In this document: positions 42,588-52,246 of the stretch, in pieces
Position numbering within the stretch: position 1 is the first letter of the stretch
Layout: every line of letters begins with the position of its first letter
Assembly: GCF_018138145.1 (NCBI RefSeq)
Contig: NZ_CP073104.1
Location: 558,001-622,000, forward strand
Source of the DNA: Pseudomonas sp. SCA2728.1_7
GTDB taxonomy: Bacteria; Pseudomonadota; Gammaproteobacteria; Pseudomonadales; Pseudomonadaceae
Length of the DNA stretch: 64,000 bases
Reading direction: 5' to 3'
Translations under genes and position numbers: made by a program
The notes under the pieces: model-generated
What the model was told of the DNA's origin: nothing
Database searches by the model: none
What the model saw: only the letters and a program-made list of their open reading frames with translations

Positions 42588-43391
42588 TCACGGCGCCGTC
42601 TTCGATTCCAGATCAATATTTACGGGCCACCGCACTTTGGGCGCCAAGCGGCGCGCAAGATTGAACGTCACGTCTTCGTTGTTCCAGTCGCGCGGCGGTT
42701 TAGAGAAGGCGGGCAGGGCTTGTGGGCCTTGCTGCATGAACAGTTGGGCCATGGCCCAGTACATTTCGCCTTGCATGGTGCCGTGGGCGAAATGGAAGCG
42801 TTCGAGCACCTGACAGGTGCCGGGTTTCACCACGGCGATGCTCACCGACTCGATCAGGCCGCCAGTGCCCATGGGGCCATATACGCTGCTCACCTCGGCA
42901 CGCAGATCATCCCAGTCGTAAACCTCCGTACGCACGCCCCAGGCAGTTCGACTGAAAGGGCGTAGCCCGTTGTGGTGGAAGCGATAGACGTAAACTTTGC
43001 GGCGCAGGCGGTTGAAGCGGATGGGTTCGTCGAGGGGGGCTTCTACATCCATTCGCCAGACATGAATACCGAACCAAAACAGGACAATGGATAAACCGAG
43101 GCAGACTAGAATGAAGCCCCAATCAACAGATTCCCATGGTGCAGGAGGGAGGATTAGGGGAGTTGTAAGCAGGAGAAAGGACAAACCTAGAATAGCTATC
43201 GCCAACCAGGCGCCTAGCCCCCGTATTCTCAGTGCCGAGCGGGGCAGTTCAAGGTAAATGGCATCCGCATGATTAGGCGGACTTGGCATTACGGGTGGAT
43301 ATGGGAGGTTGTTAGGAGTTTGATCCGGCTTTGGCAGATCGCGTTTCCAGGCAGGCGCGGGTTTGTCGAGCAAAGGAGCTGTAAATAGCAT
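42588..43391 (-). CDS. DUF6708 membrane protein, probable T6SS immunity protein (copy 1)
   Basis: A 267-residue protein from ATG 43391 with the same opening as its neighbour ('MLFTAPLLDKPAP'). Two transmembrane helices at about residues 55-80 and 90-112 are followed by a cytoplasmic part with the DUF6708 pattern 'EPIRFNRLRRKVYVYRFHHN', 'DWDDLRAEVSSVYGPMGTGG' and 'PRDWNNEDVTFNLARRLAPK'. It and the adjacent copy are about 70 percent identical in the C-terminal half but diverge in the membrane helices. They follow the VasX-like effector gene, and membrane proteins in that position commonly protect against pore-forming effectors. The immunity role is inferred. Confidence 0.7.
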   Translation of the reverse strand: MLFTAPLLDKPAPAWKRDLPKPDQTPNNLPYPPVMPSPPNHADAIYLELPRSALRIRGLGAWLAIAILGLSFLLLTTPLILPPAPWESVDWGFILVCLGLSIVLFWFGIHVWRMDVEAPLDEPIRFNRLRRKVYVYRFHHNGLRPFSRTAWGVRTEVYDWDDLRAEVSSVYGPMGTGGLIESVSIAVVKPGTCQVLERFHFAHGTMQGEMYWAMAQLFMQQGPQALPAFSKPPRDWNNEDVTFNLARRLAPKVRWPVNIDLESKTAP

Positions 43392-43496
43392 GATGAGCAG
43401 TTCCGGTTCTATGTGAGTGCTGCTTGCAGCTTTAAATTTGCAGACGCGCCGGCAGGTAGCCAAAGGGGCATATGCCCTATCGCGGCGGGTCCGTAT

Positions 43497-44300
43497 TCAG
43501 GGAGCGCTGCGTGATTCCAAGTCTATTTCCGCAGGCCACTGCACTTTGGGAGCGAGGCGGCGGGCGAGGTTGAAGCGCACGTCTTCGTTGTTCCAGTCGC
43601 GCGGCGGTCTGGGGAAGGTGGGCAGGGCTTGTGGGCCTTGCTGCATGAACAGTTGGGCCATGGCCCAGTACATTTCGCCTTGTTGAATTTCATGGGCGAA
43701 ATGAAAGCGATCTATTACCTGATGGGTGCCAGGTTTCACCACGGCGAGAGTGACGGTTTCGATGAGACCGCCACTGCCCATGGGACCGTAGATGCTACAG
43801 GCCTCGGCGCGCAGATCATCCCAGTCAAAAACCTCGACGCGCACACCCCAAGCGGTGCGGCTGAAGGGTCTGAGGCCGTCGTGATGAAAGCGGTAGACAT
43901 ATATTTTGCGTCGGGCGCGGTTGAAGCGGATGGGTTCGTCGCGGGGGGCTTCAGTGTCCATTCGCCAGAAAAACACGCCTGCCCATATGGTGATGATAAG
44001 TGCGATGAGTCCGAACAAATTGAATACAAAAGAAGGTACAACTCCAGTGGCTATAAAAAGAATGATCCAAACGCTAGGAGGGATGAGAGCAAGCGCGAAC
44101 ATGAAGGGTGTGAGCCAAACACCAACTCCCCGAATTCTCATTGTGGCTCGCGCTAATTCGAGACACACGTCATCAACATGGTTGGGTGAATTTGACAGTA
44201 CGGGCGGATACGGTTCTGTGGACGGCGATTCGTTTGGCCCCGGCAAGTCGTGCTTCCAGCCGGGCGCGGGTTTGTCGAGTAAAGGTGCTGTAAAAAGCAT
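43497..44300 (-). CDS. DUF6708 membrane protein, probable T6SS immunity protein (copy 2)
   Basis: A 267-residue paralogue of the preceding entry, from ATG 44300. It shares 'EPIRFNRARRKIYVYRFHHD', 'RPFSRTAWGVRVEVFDWDDL', 'YGPMGSGGLIETVTLAVVKP' and the end 'RRLAPKVQWPAEIDLESRSA'. Two hydrophobic segments occur at about residues 58-82 and 87-107 ('FNLFGLIALIITIWAGVFFW'). It lies 144 bases after the effector gene and 105 bases before its own copy, in the same direction. G+C is lower across the membrane segment. Duplication with divergence in the membrane part suggests recognition of different pore variants, which is inference. Confidence 0.7.
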   Translation of the reverse strand: MLFTAPLLDKPAPGWKHDLPGPNESPSTEPYPPVLSNSPNHVDDVCLELARATMRIRGVGVWLTPFMFALALIPPSVWIILFIATGVVPSFVFNLFGLIALIITIWAGVFFWRMDTEAPRDEPIRFNRARRKIYVYRFHHDGLRPFSRTAWGVRVEVFDWDDLRAEACSIYGPMGSGGLIETVTLAVVKPGTHQVIDRFHFAHEIQQGEMYWAMAQLFMQQGPQALPTFPRPPRDWNNEDVRFNLARRLAPKVQWPAEIDLESRSAP

Positions 44301-44444
44301 GTAGATAGATCCAAGGTTAAGTGAGAACCTTCGTAACCCAGGAATGCTAAAGCCCAGGTTACAGCGCGGTGCTGAGGACGATGGTGGTGCTTGCGATGGG
44401 GTAGTCAGACAATTCATCAAGCTGAGTGCGCTGCCGGCTGTGGT

Positions 44445-47400
44445 CTACAGGCTGTCCATCAGGATGAGCTCCGCATAGGCGTCCTGAATGTCGCGATCGG
44501 GCCAGTAGGTTACCGACAAGGTGGCTGCTTCAATGTTGTGCCGACGGGTGCTGGGCAGCAGTACTAATGCGCCTCTGATCACCTTGACCTGCTGGGTACT
44601 GGCGTCGGGCAGCGTGAGGGTGCGTACTTCCTGGATTGGGGTGTTGCTGTCGCTCCGAAAATCAGGCTTTTTCGGCCGCTTGGATACCGCCAGCGCCGTC
44701 CGCCGTTCGCCTGCCGCGGTGGCCAGCGTGGGTGGGCTCAACGCGCCCTCGGCCAGCACTTCACCCCCGGTGTAATGGTCGGCGGACCCATCACCGTAGC
44801 GATGAACCGTCAGCGACCACCGATAGGCCGAGCGCTTGGCGTCGAAGAGCGGCAAAACCAGGCGATATTCGAGGCGCTGCTCATGGTCCTGCGCGCCGAC
44901 GCTGCCCATCGGACCGCCCAAGCCATGCGAGCCGCTGCCGACGATGAGTAAGCGAAAACTGACACCGGCTTCAAGCCCTAAGGTCGCCGCATTAAGTTCG
45001 GCGATGGCAACGTGGGCGTGTTCAGGTTTGTTCCAGTGAATGGGCGGATTTTCGTTGTGCTTGCCGAAATAACAACGGCGCGCCCAGCGGTCGAGAGGGG
45101 TCGACTCCTTCCCTTCGGCCAATTTATACAAACCATATCCCGCTAGGCCGAGAAATATGGCTATCCCCAGTGGGCCAAACAGCGTGCTGGCGCCTATAGC
45201 AGCGGCCCAGATCCCCATTCCAGCTCCAGCACCTGAAAACACAGTTGAAACCGTGTAGAGACCCGCAGCAGAGGTATCACCTTCCTTCCAAGTACGACTA
45301 GCAGCAAACCCCGCACGTGTCGCATCGTACAGTCCCGCTACTGCACCAATACTCCCCCCGGCCCTTACAATCAGGTTGCCCGCCTGCGCACTTGCTTTTG
45401 CGGCAGTCAACGCCTGATTAGACAAATTGCCAACCTTCTGCACCCGCTTCGCGCCGTTTTCCAACGCAATACCGACCAGTTCAACCCCTCCACCCAGCAC
45501 CCCGAGGCTACTGCCATACAACGCCAACCTGGCTTCAAACGCTCTGTCCCCCATGGCTTGTTCAACGTCCTTGAGACTCTTGCTCAACGAATCACTGAGC
45601 AGGTATATCCCGCCCATCGCCAGTAACAATTCGCTGCTACCTGCCGCTCCGCGCAGCCCGGTGAATCCGGTACGTACCCACTTGGCCACCTGTGTCGAAC
45701 TCACCTTGACACCTTGCAATGCTCCGCGTGCCTGCGGGTCCAGCGTGGCAACACCGACGGCAATGTCGACCAGTGTTGCGTGAGCTTGCTTGCCCAACTG
45801 GTCCACGCCGAGGTTGGCCTGGCGCATAAGGGTGTCCTGCAGTGCGGTGACCTCGCCCTCGACCCAGACGCTGATGGTCACACTGAGGTTGGCTATTTTC
45901 GGGTCCAGCACCGCCAGGCTCAGCAGGCCGCTCTGGATCAGCGGACGTACCTGCTTGCGCACTTTTCGCGCCTCATCGTCGGTTTTCGCCAGGTTGTTCT
46001 TGGTGTCCTCCCACGTGCGATCGATGGCGTCAGCGGCTTTGCCTTGCAGGTTGCGCAGCTGTTCGCATTGCAGGGCGTAGTACTCGCCCAGCTTCATCTT
46101 CAGCTTGAGCTCGGTCAGATGAACGCCGTTGTACAGCAACTGGCTGGCACTGTTGATTCGCGAAACCACGCATTTCACACCCTCGCCGAGCGACGGCTGC
46201 AAGCGGGTGGCAGCGGCATTGAGGGCGCCGAGAAGCTGGGCCATGGCTTGCTGTAGGTGGGGGCGGACATGGTGCTTGAAATCGTCGTTGCCGATGAGCT
46301 TGGTCACGGCCGCGTACAATTTTTCACTGTCGTTCCAGTCGATGTCACCCGTCGCATTGAAGCTGGGTAAGAGATCGGCCAGTAACTGTTTGTCGCGTAG
46401 TAAAAGCGCCCGATAGATGGGACTTTGCGGGTTCTTCAGCCAATCGCTCCAAAGGGAAACTGTGTGGCCTGTATCTTCAACGGGAGCGGTTTCCTGCGGG
46501 TGATCCGCTTGTCTGGCCGAAGACTCGCTGACGCCACCGCTCAGACACAACGCCATGGTCTGGCTGTAGGCCCGCCCCGACGGACGATCATCGCCGTCGT
46601 AGTCATTTTGCTCGATACACACAAATTGCAGGGAGCGACACGCTGCCGCGTAAGCGTGTCCGCTTTGATCGATGTAATGCTGATATTTTTCGCATTCCTG
46701 CTCATACCACCGGTGAAACCTGGCGCGGCTCGGCTCGTTGTAGCGTTCCTCAAGGTCTTGGTTGTAGCCCAGGGTGCGCTTTTGAACGATCCGTTCGCGT
46801 TGAGCCTCGGGGCTGGAAAATACAGGGGGGCCATCGCCAGTCACGGGTTCGACGAACGCTGGCAGGGGCGTTGTGTTTTCTGCGCGCTCTCGATGAACTT
46901 CACGAATGGCCAGCAGTAGCTGGGAGGTCTGGTACTGGTAGGCGCGGTCAGGATCGCTCATCCAGTCTTGTCGTTTCTGGATCCAGCCGTTGCGAGTGTT
47001 GTTGAACTCCTGCACCAGGCCAATTGTGTCATCCAGCACAAACGCCAGAACGCCTTGTTGAAGATTGTGCTGTGGGATGACGTTGCGCAGAAAACCTTTC
47101 AGTGCACTGAGGCGATGAGCACGGCTATGGAAACCATGCACGCTATGGAATCCTGTCTGCGCCGAATGCTGGTAGAAACGCCAGTCGGACCCGGTCGTGG
47201 CAGACAATTGCGTCTGCTGGTATTCGTAGACCTGCTTGTCCACCTGCAGGTTTTCATCCGTCATGGCCAGTCCAACGCTGGCGGGATTGTCGCGTGCGCT
47301 GGCGAGGTCGAGTTTGTGGAAACGCTCTGAAGCATGGCCGGCCTTGTAAGCATCCAATACGCTGATCGGCCACGGGTCACTGGCAAAGGCCAGCCACGCC

Positions 47401-47786
47401 TGGGTGTGTTTGTGGGTGTCAATGTTGAGGAACGACGCCGGGCAATCATGATTGGCCGAAACGCATGCCTCGCCAAGTGAGGTGTCGTTGGCCGGCGCAG
47501 GCGCGTAGGGATTGAACTGACGCAAATAACCATCCGGGGTCACCTGGTACGCGTGCCAGATCGTGCGATCCAGCAACACGTACAGGTAGCCCGCACGCAA
47601 GGTGCGCAAACCTGGGCGAGTGTCGATATGCAGGTGCTCCGGCCCCAGCGGATCACTCGGTGAGCGTGGCACCAGCGCGTGGCGCAACGGCAGAATGGGC
47701 AACCCTTCACGTTGGCAGGCTTTGCATTGATCTTTTGAAGCCGTGGTTTCGGCTATAGCGATACGCAGTTGGGTGCCCAAGGTCAT
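44445..47786 (-). CDS. VasX-like T6SS pore-forming effector
   Basis: A 1113-residue toxin. The N-terminus matches the VasX N-terminal region: 'CKACQREGLPILPLRHALVP', then 'DTRPGLRTLRAGYLYVLLD' and 'YQVTPDGYLRQFNP'; the paired Cys and the 'LPLRxALVP' start are characteristic. The middle is helical (residues about 300-650). Several hydrophobic, glycine-rich segments between about 700 and 920 ('GIWAAAIGASTLFGPLGIAI', 'FLGLAGYGLYKL') can form membrane helices, as in V. cholerae VasX. ATG 47786 overlaps the DUF4123 adaptor stop (ATGA), which in turn overlaps vgrG, so loading on this VgrG is expected. Membrane disruption in rival cells is inferred from the family. Confidence 0.83.
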   Translation of the reverse strand: MTLGTQLRIAIAETTASKDQCKACQREGLPILPLRHALVPRSPSDPLGPEHLHIDTRPGLRTLRAGYLYVLLDRTIWHAYQVTPDGYLRQFNPYAPAPANDTSLGEACVSANHDCPASFLNIDTHKHTQAWLAFASDPWPISVLDAYKAGHASERFHKLDLASARDNPASVGLAMTDENLQVDKQVYEYQQTQLSATTGSDWRFYQHSAQTGFHSVHGFHSRAHRLSALKGFLRNVIPQHNLQQGVLAFVLDDTIGLVQEFNNTRNGWIQKRQDWMSDPDRAYQYQTSQLLLAIREVHRERAENTTPLPAFVEPVTGDGPPVFSSPEAQRERIVQKRTLGYNQDLEERYNEPSRARFHRWYEQECEKYQHYIDQSGHAYAAACRSLQFVCIEQNDYDGDDRPSGRAYSQTMALCLSGGVSESSARQADHPQETAPVEDTGHTVSLWSDWLKNPQSPIYRALLLRDKQLLADLLPSFNATGDIDWNDSEKLYAAVTKLIGNDDFKHHVRPHLQQAMAQLLGALNAAATRLQPSLGEGVKCVVSRINSASQLLYNGVHLTELKLKMKLGEYYALQCEQLRNLQGKAADAIDRTWEDTKNNLAKTDDEARKVRKQVRPLIQSGLLSLAVLDPKIANLSVTISVWVEGEVTALQDTLMRQANLGVDQLGKQAHATLVDIAVGVATLDPQARGALQGVKVSSTQVAKWVRTGFTGLRGAAGSSELLLAMGGIYLLSDSLSKSLKDVEQAMGDRAFEARLALYGSSLGVLGGGVELVGIALENGAKRVQKVGNLSNQALTAAKASAQAGNLIVRAGGSIGAVAGLYDATRAGFAASRTWKEGDTSAAGLYTVSTVFSGAGAGMGIWAAAIGASTLFGPLGIAIFLGLAGYGLYKLAEGKESTPLDRWARRCYFGKHNENPPIHWNKPEHAHVAIAELNAATLGLEAGVSFRLLIVGSGSHGLGGPMGSVGAQDHEQRLEYRLVLPLFDAKRSAYRWSLTVHRYGDGSADHYTGGEVLAEGALSPPTLATAAGERRTALAVSKRPKKPDFRSDSNTPIQEVRTLTLPDASTQQVKVIRGALVLLPSTRRHNIEAATLSVTYWPDRDIQDAYAELILMDSL

Positions 47787-48721
47787 TGAAGTGCTCCGGA
47801 ACAGGTCACATCCGCCACGGCCCGCTGCCAGGCGTGATCGTTGTAGGGGGTCAACAATTGGCTAAGTGGCGCTTGTCCTTGGGCTGCTTGTTCAATCAGG
47901 GCGCGAACGCCTGCGTGCTGATGCAGTTGTGGGTGCAGCATCAGACAGTGCAAGGCCAATGTCAGAATGTCTTCTTGCTGGCTTAGCCCCAGATGGCGGG
48001 CTTGCTGTATCTGGTTATAGGCCCGTACCGCCGCTTGGGGCGGGAGTGCAGTAGCGCCGTTCCAGCGGGCGGGCGCATACGTCAGCGGCAACTGAAGGGC
48101 GCGACGCCAACCGCTCAGCAAGGCCGACACAAGAGGGGCATCCCGCTGTACTGCCGTCGCTCGGGTATCCGGGGCGGTGCCACGTTCGGGAACGCCAGTC
48201 AGTAAGCTGGTGGCGCCGCTGCTGGTGGGCAGTAGCCAATGTCGAATCGGCCACCACGGCCCGACTTCGTTCTGGCGCAAGGTGCCGGCCAGCAGCTCGA
48301 GACGAAGGGGTTCGTGGATCGGGAAAAACGCTCGGCCCTGCTCCAGTGGAAGTAATCCGAGCGAAACGATGTGAGCACTTAAATACCGGGCTTCGGCGTT
48401 GCTGCTCAGCCAACCGCACACATAACGTTTGTGACGGGCCAGATCCTCAAATGCGCGTAAGGCAGATAGCGCCAATAGTCCCTGCGACGGCGAGACGCCG
48501 GGCATAGCGAGAGTCACCAACACTGGGCAGGCCGACGGTGTATGAATCAGATCGGGCCGATGGAGAGACGTGACGGCGTCCCCGCCAAGCGCTTGGCGCA
48601 GCGCCTCGATGTGCAAGGGATCATCCGCGGCACAATCGGCCGAGGGGTCGAGTAACAAGTACAGTGCAGCATCCGGTAGATGCTCTTCGGCGACGAACGC
48701 ATGGACGCGAGCCTGGTTCAT
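47783..48721 (-). CDS. DUF4123 T6SS effector adaptor/chaperone
   Basis: A 312-residue protein from ATG 48721, overlapping the vgrG stop by four bases. The N-terminal 130 residues fit DUF4123 ('EEHLPDAALYLLLDPSADCA', 'FEDLARHKRYVCGWLSSNAE', 'FFPIHEPLRLELL'); the C-terminal half is a helical region. DUF4123 proteins (Tap-1/TEC) bind an effector and load it on its VgrG without being exported. The four-base overlaps with both vgrG and the effector gene support a dedicated set. Confidence 0.85.
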   Translation of the reverse strand: MNQARVHAFVAEEHLPDAALYLLLDPSADCAADDPLHIEALRQALGGDAVTSLHRPDLIHTPSACPVLVTLAMPGVSPSQGLLALSALRAFEDLARHKRYVCGWLSSNAEARYLSAHIVSLGLLPLEQGRAFFPIHEPLRLELLAGTLRQNEVGPWWPIRHWLLPTSSGATSLLTGVPERGTAPDTRATAVQRDAPLVSALLSGWRRALQLPLTYAPARWNGATALPPQAAVRAYNQIQQARHLGLSQQEDILTLALHCLMLHPQLHQHAGVRALIEQAAQGQAPLSQLLTPYNDHAWQRAVADVTCSGALQ

Positions 48722-50748
48722 CGGTTTTTCTCCACGCACGTCTGGCCCGCCCCGGGCTGTAACTGCAGCGTCAGCGCCTGGCCGTTGCCTGGAGCTGTCG
48801 CGGTGACCGGACCACGTAAAGTTATCGCCACGCCATTGAGATGAATGCCTTGCGCGTCCAGCGTCAGGCTCCCCCCGGGGCCCTGAAAGACCACGCGCTC
48901 ACTGGCATTCAGTTGATAGACGGTGGTGGCCTGGTGCATACCTTGGCCGGCAGTCAGGCGATGTTGTCCAGAGATCGTTTGCTCGCAGTGACCGCCCACT
49001 TTGCTTTGGTGATCGGCTGTTGTGGTGTCATAGCGATTATTGCCGACACGCTCACTGCGATCCCGACCGATAGTGGCTTCATGATCACGTGCAGTGGACA
49101 GAGTATGATCCCGACCAATTTCATGGCATTGATCATTACCGATCAAAACATGCTCATCGTTCCCAATCTCTTTTTTACGATCATTGCCAACAAACACCCC
49201 ATTGTCGTTTTTGACATGAACGTTCTTGTCCCTCTCCGCATGAATAAACACCTCCTGCTGCCCCACCTCATCTTCAAACCGCAGCTCATTGAAACCTGCC
49301 CCCTTATGAGTGCGGCTTTTGATGGTCATCCGGGTTTTGTGTTTCGGTAGTTCATACGGCGGCAAGTTGGTTTGCCGATATGCACGCCCGGTGGCAATCG
49401 GTTGATCCGGGTCGCCGTCGAGATAGCTGATGATCAGTTCCTGTCCGACTCGAGGTATCGCCATGGCGCCCCAGGTCGCCCCGGCCCAGCCTTGCGCCAC
49501 ACGAATCCAACAGGAGCTCTGGTCGTTGTTTTTATCCGAACGGTCCCACGGGAACTGCACCTTGACTCGGCCCCATTCATCGCAATAAATCTCTTCCCCC
49601 GGAGGCCCGACCACCGTGGCGATCTGCGGGCCGTCGATGCACGGTTTGTTCCGCAACGGCGCTTTCCAGTCTGAAGTCCAGCGGATGGCTGTGGCCGTCA
49701 TTTCGTAGTACGTGCCGTGTGCGCTGCCGAACGATTCCTCCTCCAGGCTGGCGTGTTGTTTGCCTTCGTGGGTGATGGCGATGGTGCGCCAGCGATCGTT
49801 GAAGTCCTCGCGCGGGTGGTCGCTGAGATCGAACGCCAATCCCGGTTGCAAACGCGCATCGTCACCTTTGAGATGCGCGAGTTTGGCGTCGTTGCGCAGC
49901 GCAGCCAGCCGGGTCTTGGTGAAGGGCTTTCCGGCGATGTCGCGCTTGTAGCGGCCGGGATAGTCGTAGCGTTCGTAATCCTTATGCTGGTTGTTCAGAT
50001 CCTGATCACCGCTCGCGGTGTGCTGCTGGTTATAGCGAGGGTGGGTGAAGGTGTAGTCGCGCTGCACCTGCACCGCCGTGCGCACTTGTTCGGTGTAGTG
50101 GAAACGGGTCAACGCCGGCTCCGTGGAGTCGCCGCCCCCCATGGGTTGGTAGATCACCGGGCAATCGGTGTGGGTGCCGATGGTGCCGAGCCCGCCGACG
50201 CGGTCGGTGAGAACGAGGGTGTGGCCGTCGGCGCGGTGTTCGAAGGTGTAGAGCAGGCCTTCCTCGGCGGCGAGGCGGGCGATGAAATCGAGGTCGGTTT
50301 CGCCGGCCTGCACGCAGTATTCGCGGGGTTGGTGCTCGAAGCAGATTTCGCTGCGCAGGTCGGTCAGCTTCTGCTCGGTCAGCACGCTGGTGATGATGTC
50401 GGGCACGGTTTGGGCCTGGAAGATGCGCCAGTTGGAACGCAGGTTGAAACGCGCCAGGGTCGGCTCGACTACGGCGGTGTAGCGGGTGCGGCGAAAGCCG
50501 GTGTCGCCCTGGCTGAACAGGCTGACCAGACCGTGGACGTAACGCACCGCAGTTTCGCCGCGACAGATCGTGAACAGCCCGGCCAGATCGAGCACGCGAT
50601 TGAAGTCAATGGCGGCGTTATGGCTGGCAAGTTCCAGTTCGAGTTTGAAGGGCTGGGATAGTCCTTCTTGTAGAGTGAACGAGACCACTTCGAAGGGATC
50701 GCCCTTCAAGGGCTCAAAGGTGAAACGCAGGTCGCTTTGGCGGGGCAT
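48718..50748 (-). CDS. vgrG: T6SS spike protein VgrG
   Basis: A 676-residue VgrG, the trimeric spike at the tip of the Hcp tube. The N-terminal gp27-like part starts 'DLRFTFEPLKGDPFEVVSFT' and includes 'FKLELELAS'; the gp5-like OB domain contains 'EIYCDEWGRVKVQFPWDRS' and 'SCWIRVAQGWAGATWGAMAI', then 'RVGQELIISYLDGDPDQPI'. A C-terminal beta-helix is rich in 'GND' and 'GRD' repeats ('VGNDRKKEIGNDEHVLIGND'). No extra enzymatic domain is fused. ATG 50748 follows GGAGG. It overlaps the adaptor gene downstream, and PAAR is just upstream. Confidence 0.95.
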   Translation of the reverse strand: MPRQSDLRFTFEPLKGDPFEVVSFTLQEGLSQPFKLELELASHNAAIDFNRVLDLAGLFTICRGETAVRYVHGLVSLFSQGDTGFRRTRYTAVVEPTLARFNLRSNWRIFQAQTVPDIITSVLTEQKLTDLRSEICFEHQPREYCVQAGETDLDFIARLAAEEGLLYTFEHRADGHTLVLTDRVGGLGTIGTHTDCPVIYQPMGGGDSTEPALTRFHYTEQVRTAVQVQRDYTFTHPRYNQQHTASGDQDLNNQHKDYERYDYPGRYKRDIAGKPFTKTRLAALRNDAKLAHLKGDDARLQPGLAFDLSDHPREDFNDRWRTIAITHEGKQHASLEEESFGSAHGTYYEMTATAIRWTSDWKAPLRNKPCIDGPQIATVVGPPGEEIYCDEWGRVKVQFPWDRSDKNNDQSSCWIRVAQGWAGATWGAMAIPRVGQELIISYLDGDPDQPIATGRAYRQTNLPPYELPKHKTRMTIKSRTHKGAGFNELRFEDEVGQQEVFIHAERDKNVHVKNDNGVFVGNDRKKEIGNDEHVLIGNDQCHEIGRDHTLSTARDHEATIGRDRSERVGNNRYDTTTADHQSKVGGHCEQTISGQHRLTAGQGMHQATTVYQLNASERVVFQGPGGSLTLDAQGIHLNGVAITLRGPVTATAPGNGQALTLQLQPGAGQTCVEKNR

Positions 50749-50775
50749 GGGGCCTCCCTGTCGAGTGTGTGAATG

Positions 50776-51033
50776 TCAGTCGATCAACCAACTGCTATCA
50801 CCGTTTTCCAGTTCGCCATCGTGGTCGGTGGTGTCGCCGACACGGGCTACAGGTTGTCCGTTGATGGTCATGGAGGACGCGCCACTGGTGATCACGGCGC
50901 CGCAGCCGAGGGTGTCGCCGACGCGGGCGACGGCGCGGCCGTTGACTTTGAAGGCCGGCGATCCACTGTCCACGGTGGTAGAGCCACACAAGGGGCAATC
51001 ATGGTCGTGTCCGACCAGAACGACGGCGGGCAT
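50776..51033 (-). CDS. PAAR-domain spike-tip protein
   Basis: An 85-residue single-domain PAAR protein from ATG 51033 (GGAGGT upstream). 'VNGRAVARVGDTLGCGAVIT' and 'INGQPVARVGDTTDHDGELE' are the usual repeated turns, with His and Cys residues ('GHDHDCPLCG', 'DTLGCG') positioned to bind zinc at the tip. It is the cone that sharpens VgrG. It lies between hcp and vgrG with the same direction. No toxin domain is attached. Confidence 0.9.
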   Translation of the reverse strand: MPAVVLVGHDHDCPLCGSTTVDSGSPAFKVNGRAVARVGDTLGCGAVITSGASSMTINGQPVARVGDTTDHDGELENGDSSWLID

Positions 51034-51102
51034 AGAACCTCCAGATAGCATCGAGTCAGTGAACATTCCGCCGTCTGCACGGCGGAACGTGCCGGTTGCT
51101 GG

Positions 51103-51615
51103 TTAAGCCGGTTTTCGCCAGTCATCCGAGGCTTCGGTGCCGGCCACGACATGGCTCCAGCTCACCTTGCGATAGGCCAGACTGGTCTTGATCAACTGGG
51201 TGTAGCTGGCGTTGAAGCTGTCCTGCGCGTGTGGCAGCACAGTGTGGATTTCGACGACGGTGGCCTCTTCCAGTTTGGTGGTGAAGAAGTGCTCTTGTAT
51301 GCCATCGGTGTTGGTACGGAACCACTTGACCTCGACGGTCGGCAGCATTTCACCGGTGGCCAGGGCCTGGTAGAGCATGGGGGAGGCTTTGCTCAGCGCG
51401 CTGGTGAAGGTCAGCGGTTTATGCACGCGCTGACCGGCGGGCTGACCACTTTGCGGGTCGGTGGGCGTGGTGATCCGATGATCGATTTCCTGTGCAAGGA
51501 TTTCGTCCTCGTGGCCTTCCACAAAGACGTTACCCACCGAGTCAGCGGTGAATGCATCCTTGGTGATATGGCCCTGGTTTTTTCCGTGAATGCTGATGTA
51601 TGCAGGTGTTGACAT
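51103..51615 (-). CDS. hcp: T6SS tube protein Hcp
   Basis: A 170-residue Hcp, the hexameric ring subunit of the secreted tube. 'YISIHGKNQGHITKDAFTAD' opens the fold, with 'PLTFTSALSKASPMLYQALA', 'VEVKWFR' and 'SYRKVSW'-like end strand ('LAYRKVSWSHV'). Start ATG 51615 has AAGGAG. The gene has about 107 bases of its own upstream region after tssL, so an extra promoter is possible, but none was identified. Confidence 0.93.
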   Translation of the reverse strand: MSTPAYISIHGKNQGHITKDAFTADSVGNVFVEGHEDEILAQEIDHRITTPTDPQSGQPAGQRVHKPLTFTSALSKASPMLYQALATGEMLPTVEVKWFRTNTDGIQEHFFTTKLEEATVVEIHTVLPHAQDSFNASYTQLIKTSLAYRKVSWSHVVAGTEASDDWRKPA

Positions 51616-51721
51616 GACAAACTCCTTGTCGCGATCAATTGAACGACCCGTGGGGTCGCGGGTTATGGCCGACACGGCCATGGCTTTGCAGGTGCTCTGG
51701 ATGAGTACGCTGAAAAAACGT

Positions 51722-52246
51722 TTACAGATTGAGAATCCGCTCCAGGGACACCAGCACTTCCTGAGTGATGGCGTTCAGGCGGATCGAGTAGGCCGTGTAG
51801 GCGCAGGTCAGGACGGCGGCGGCCAATGCCCATGGCGTCCACAACGGCCAGGCGCGTTTGATCCGGTAGTTGCGCGGCGCGACGTTGCTCAACGGGTCGG
51901 TCAGGCGTTGGGGCGTTTCGCCGCGCAGTGGGCGAAGCAAGCTGTGCAGTTGGTTGATGATCTTTTGTATTTCGTCATCGCCCTTGGCCTGGTTACCGTA
52001 CTTGCCCTTCAGGCCGGAAATCAGGCATTGGTACATGAACTCCAGCACATGCTGGTATTTGGTGGCTTCGAGGGTCATGCGAGTCAGCACCGTGAAGAAT
52101 TTTTCGCCACCCCAGGTTTCTTCATGAAATTGGCTAAGCAATGAGCGCGCACTCCAAATGGAGGATTTGCCCCAGGAGGTGCTCATGACCACCTCATCCA
52201 GCAACAGACAGAGGCTGTAGGAATAGGCCTTGAGTGTGCCGGAGTC
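51722..52246 (-). pseudogene. tssL: C-terminal part of interrupted tssL (DotU domain and membrane anchor)
   Basis: This piece continues tssL in the same frame after the TAA at 52247. It holds the typical DotU core 'LDEVVMSTSWGKSS', 'SLLSQFHEETWGGEKFF', 'LEFMYQCLISGLKGKYGN', and the single C-terminal transmembrane helix 'WTPWALAAAVLTCAYTAYSI'. The first plausible start after the stop is TTG 52204 or ATG 52186, neither with a clear ribosome site. Without the first 93 residues, the cytoplasmic hook would be incomplete. Confidence 0.8.
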
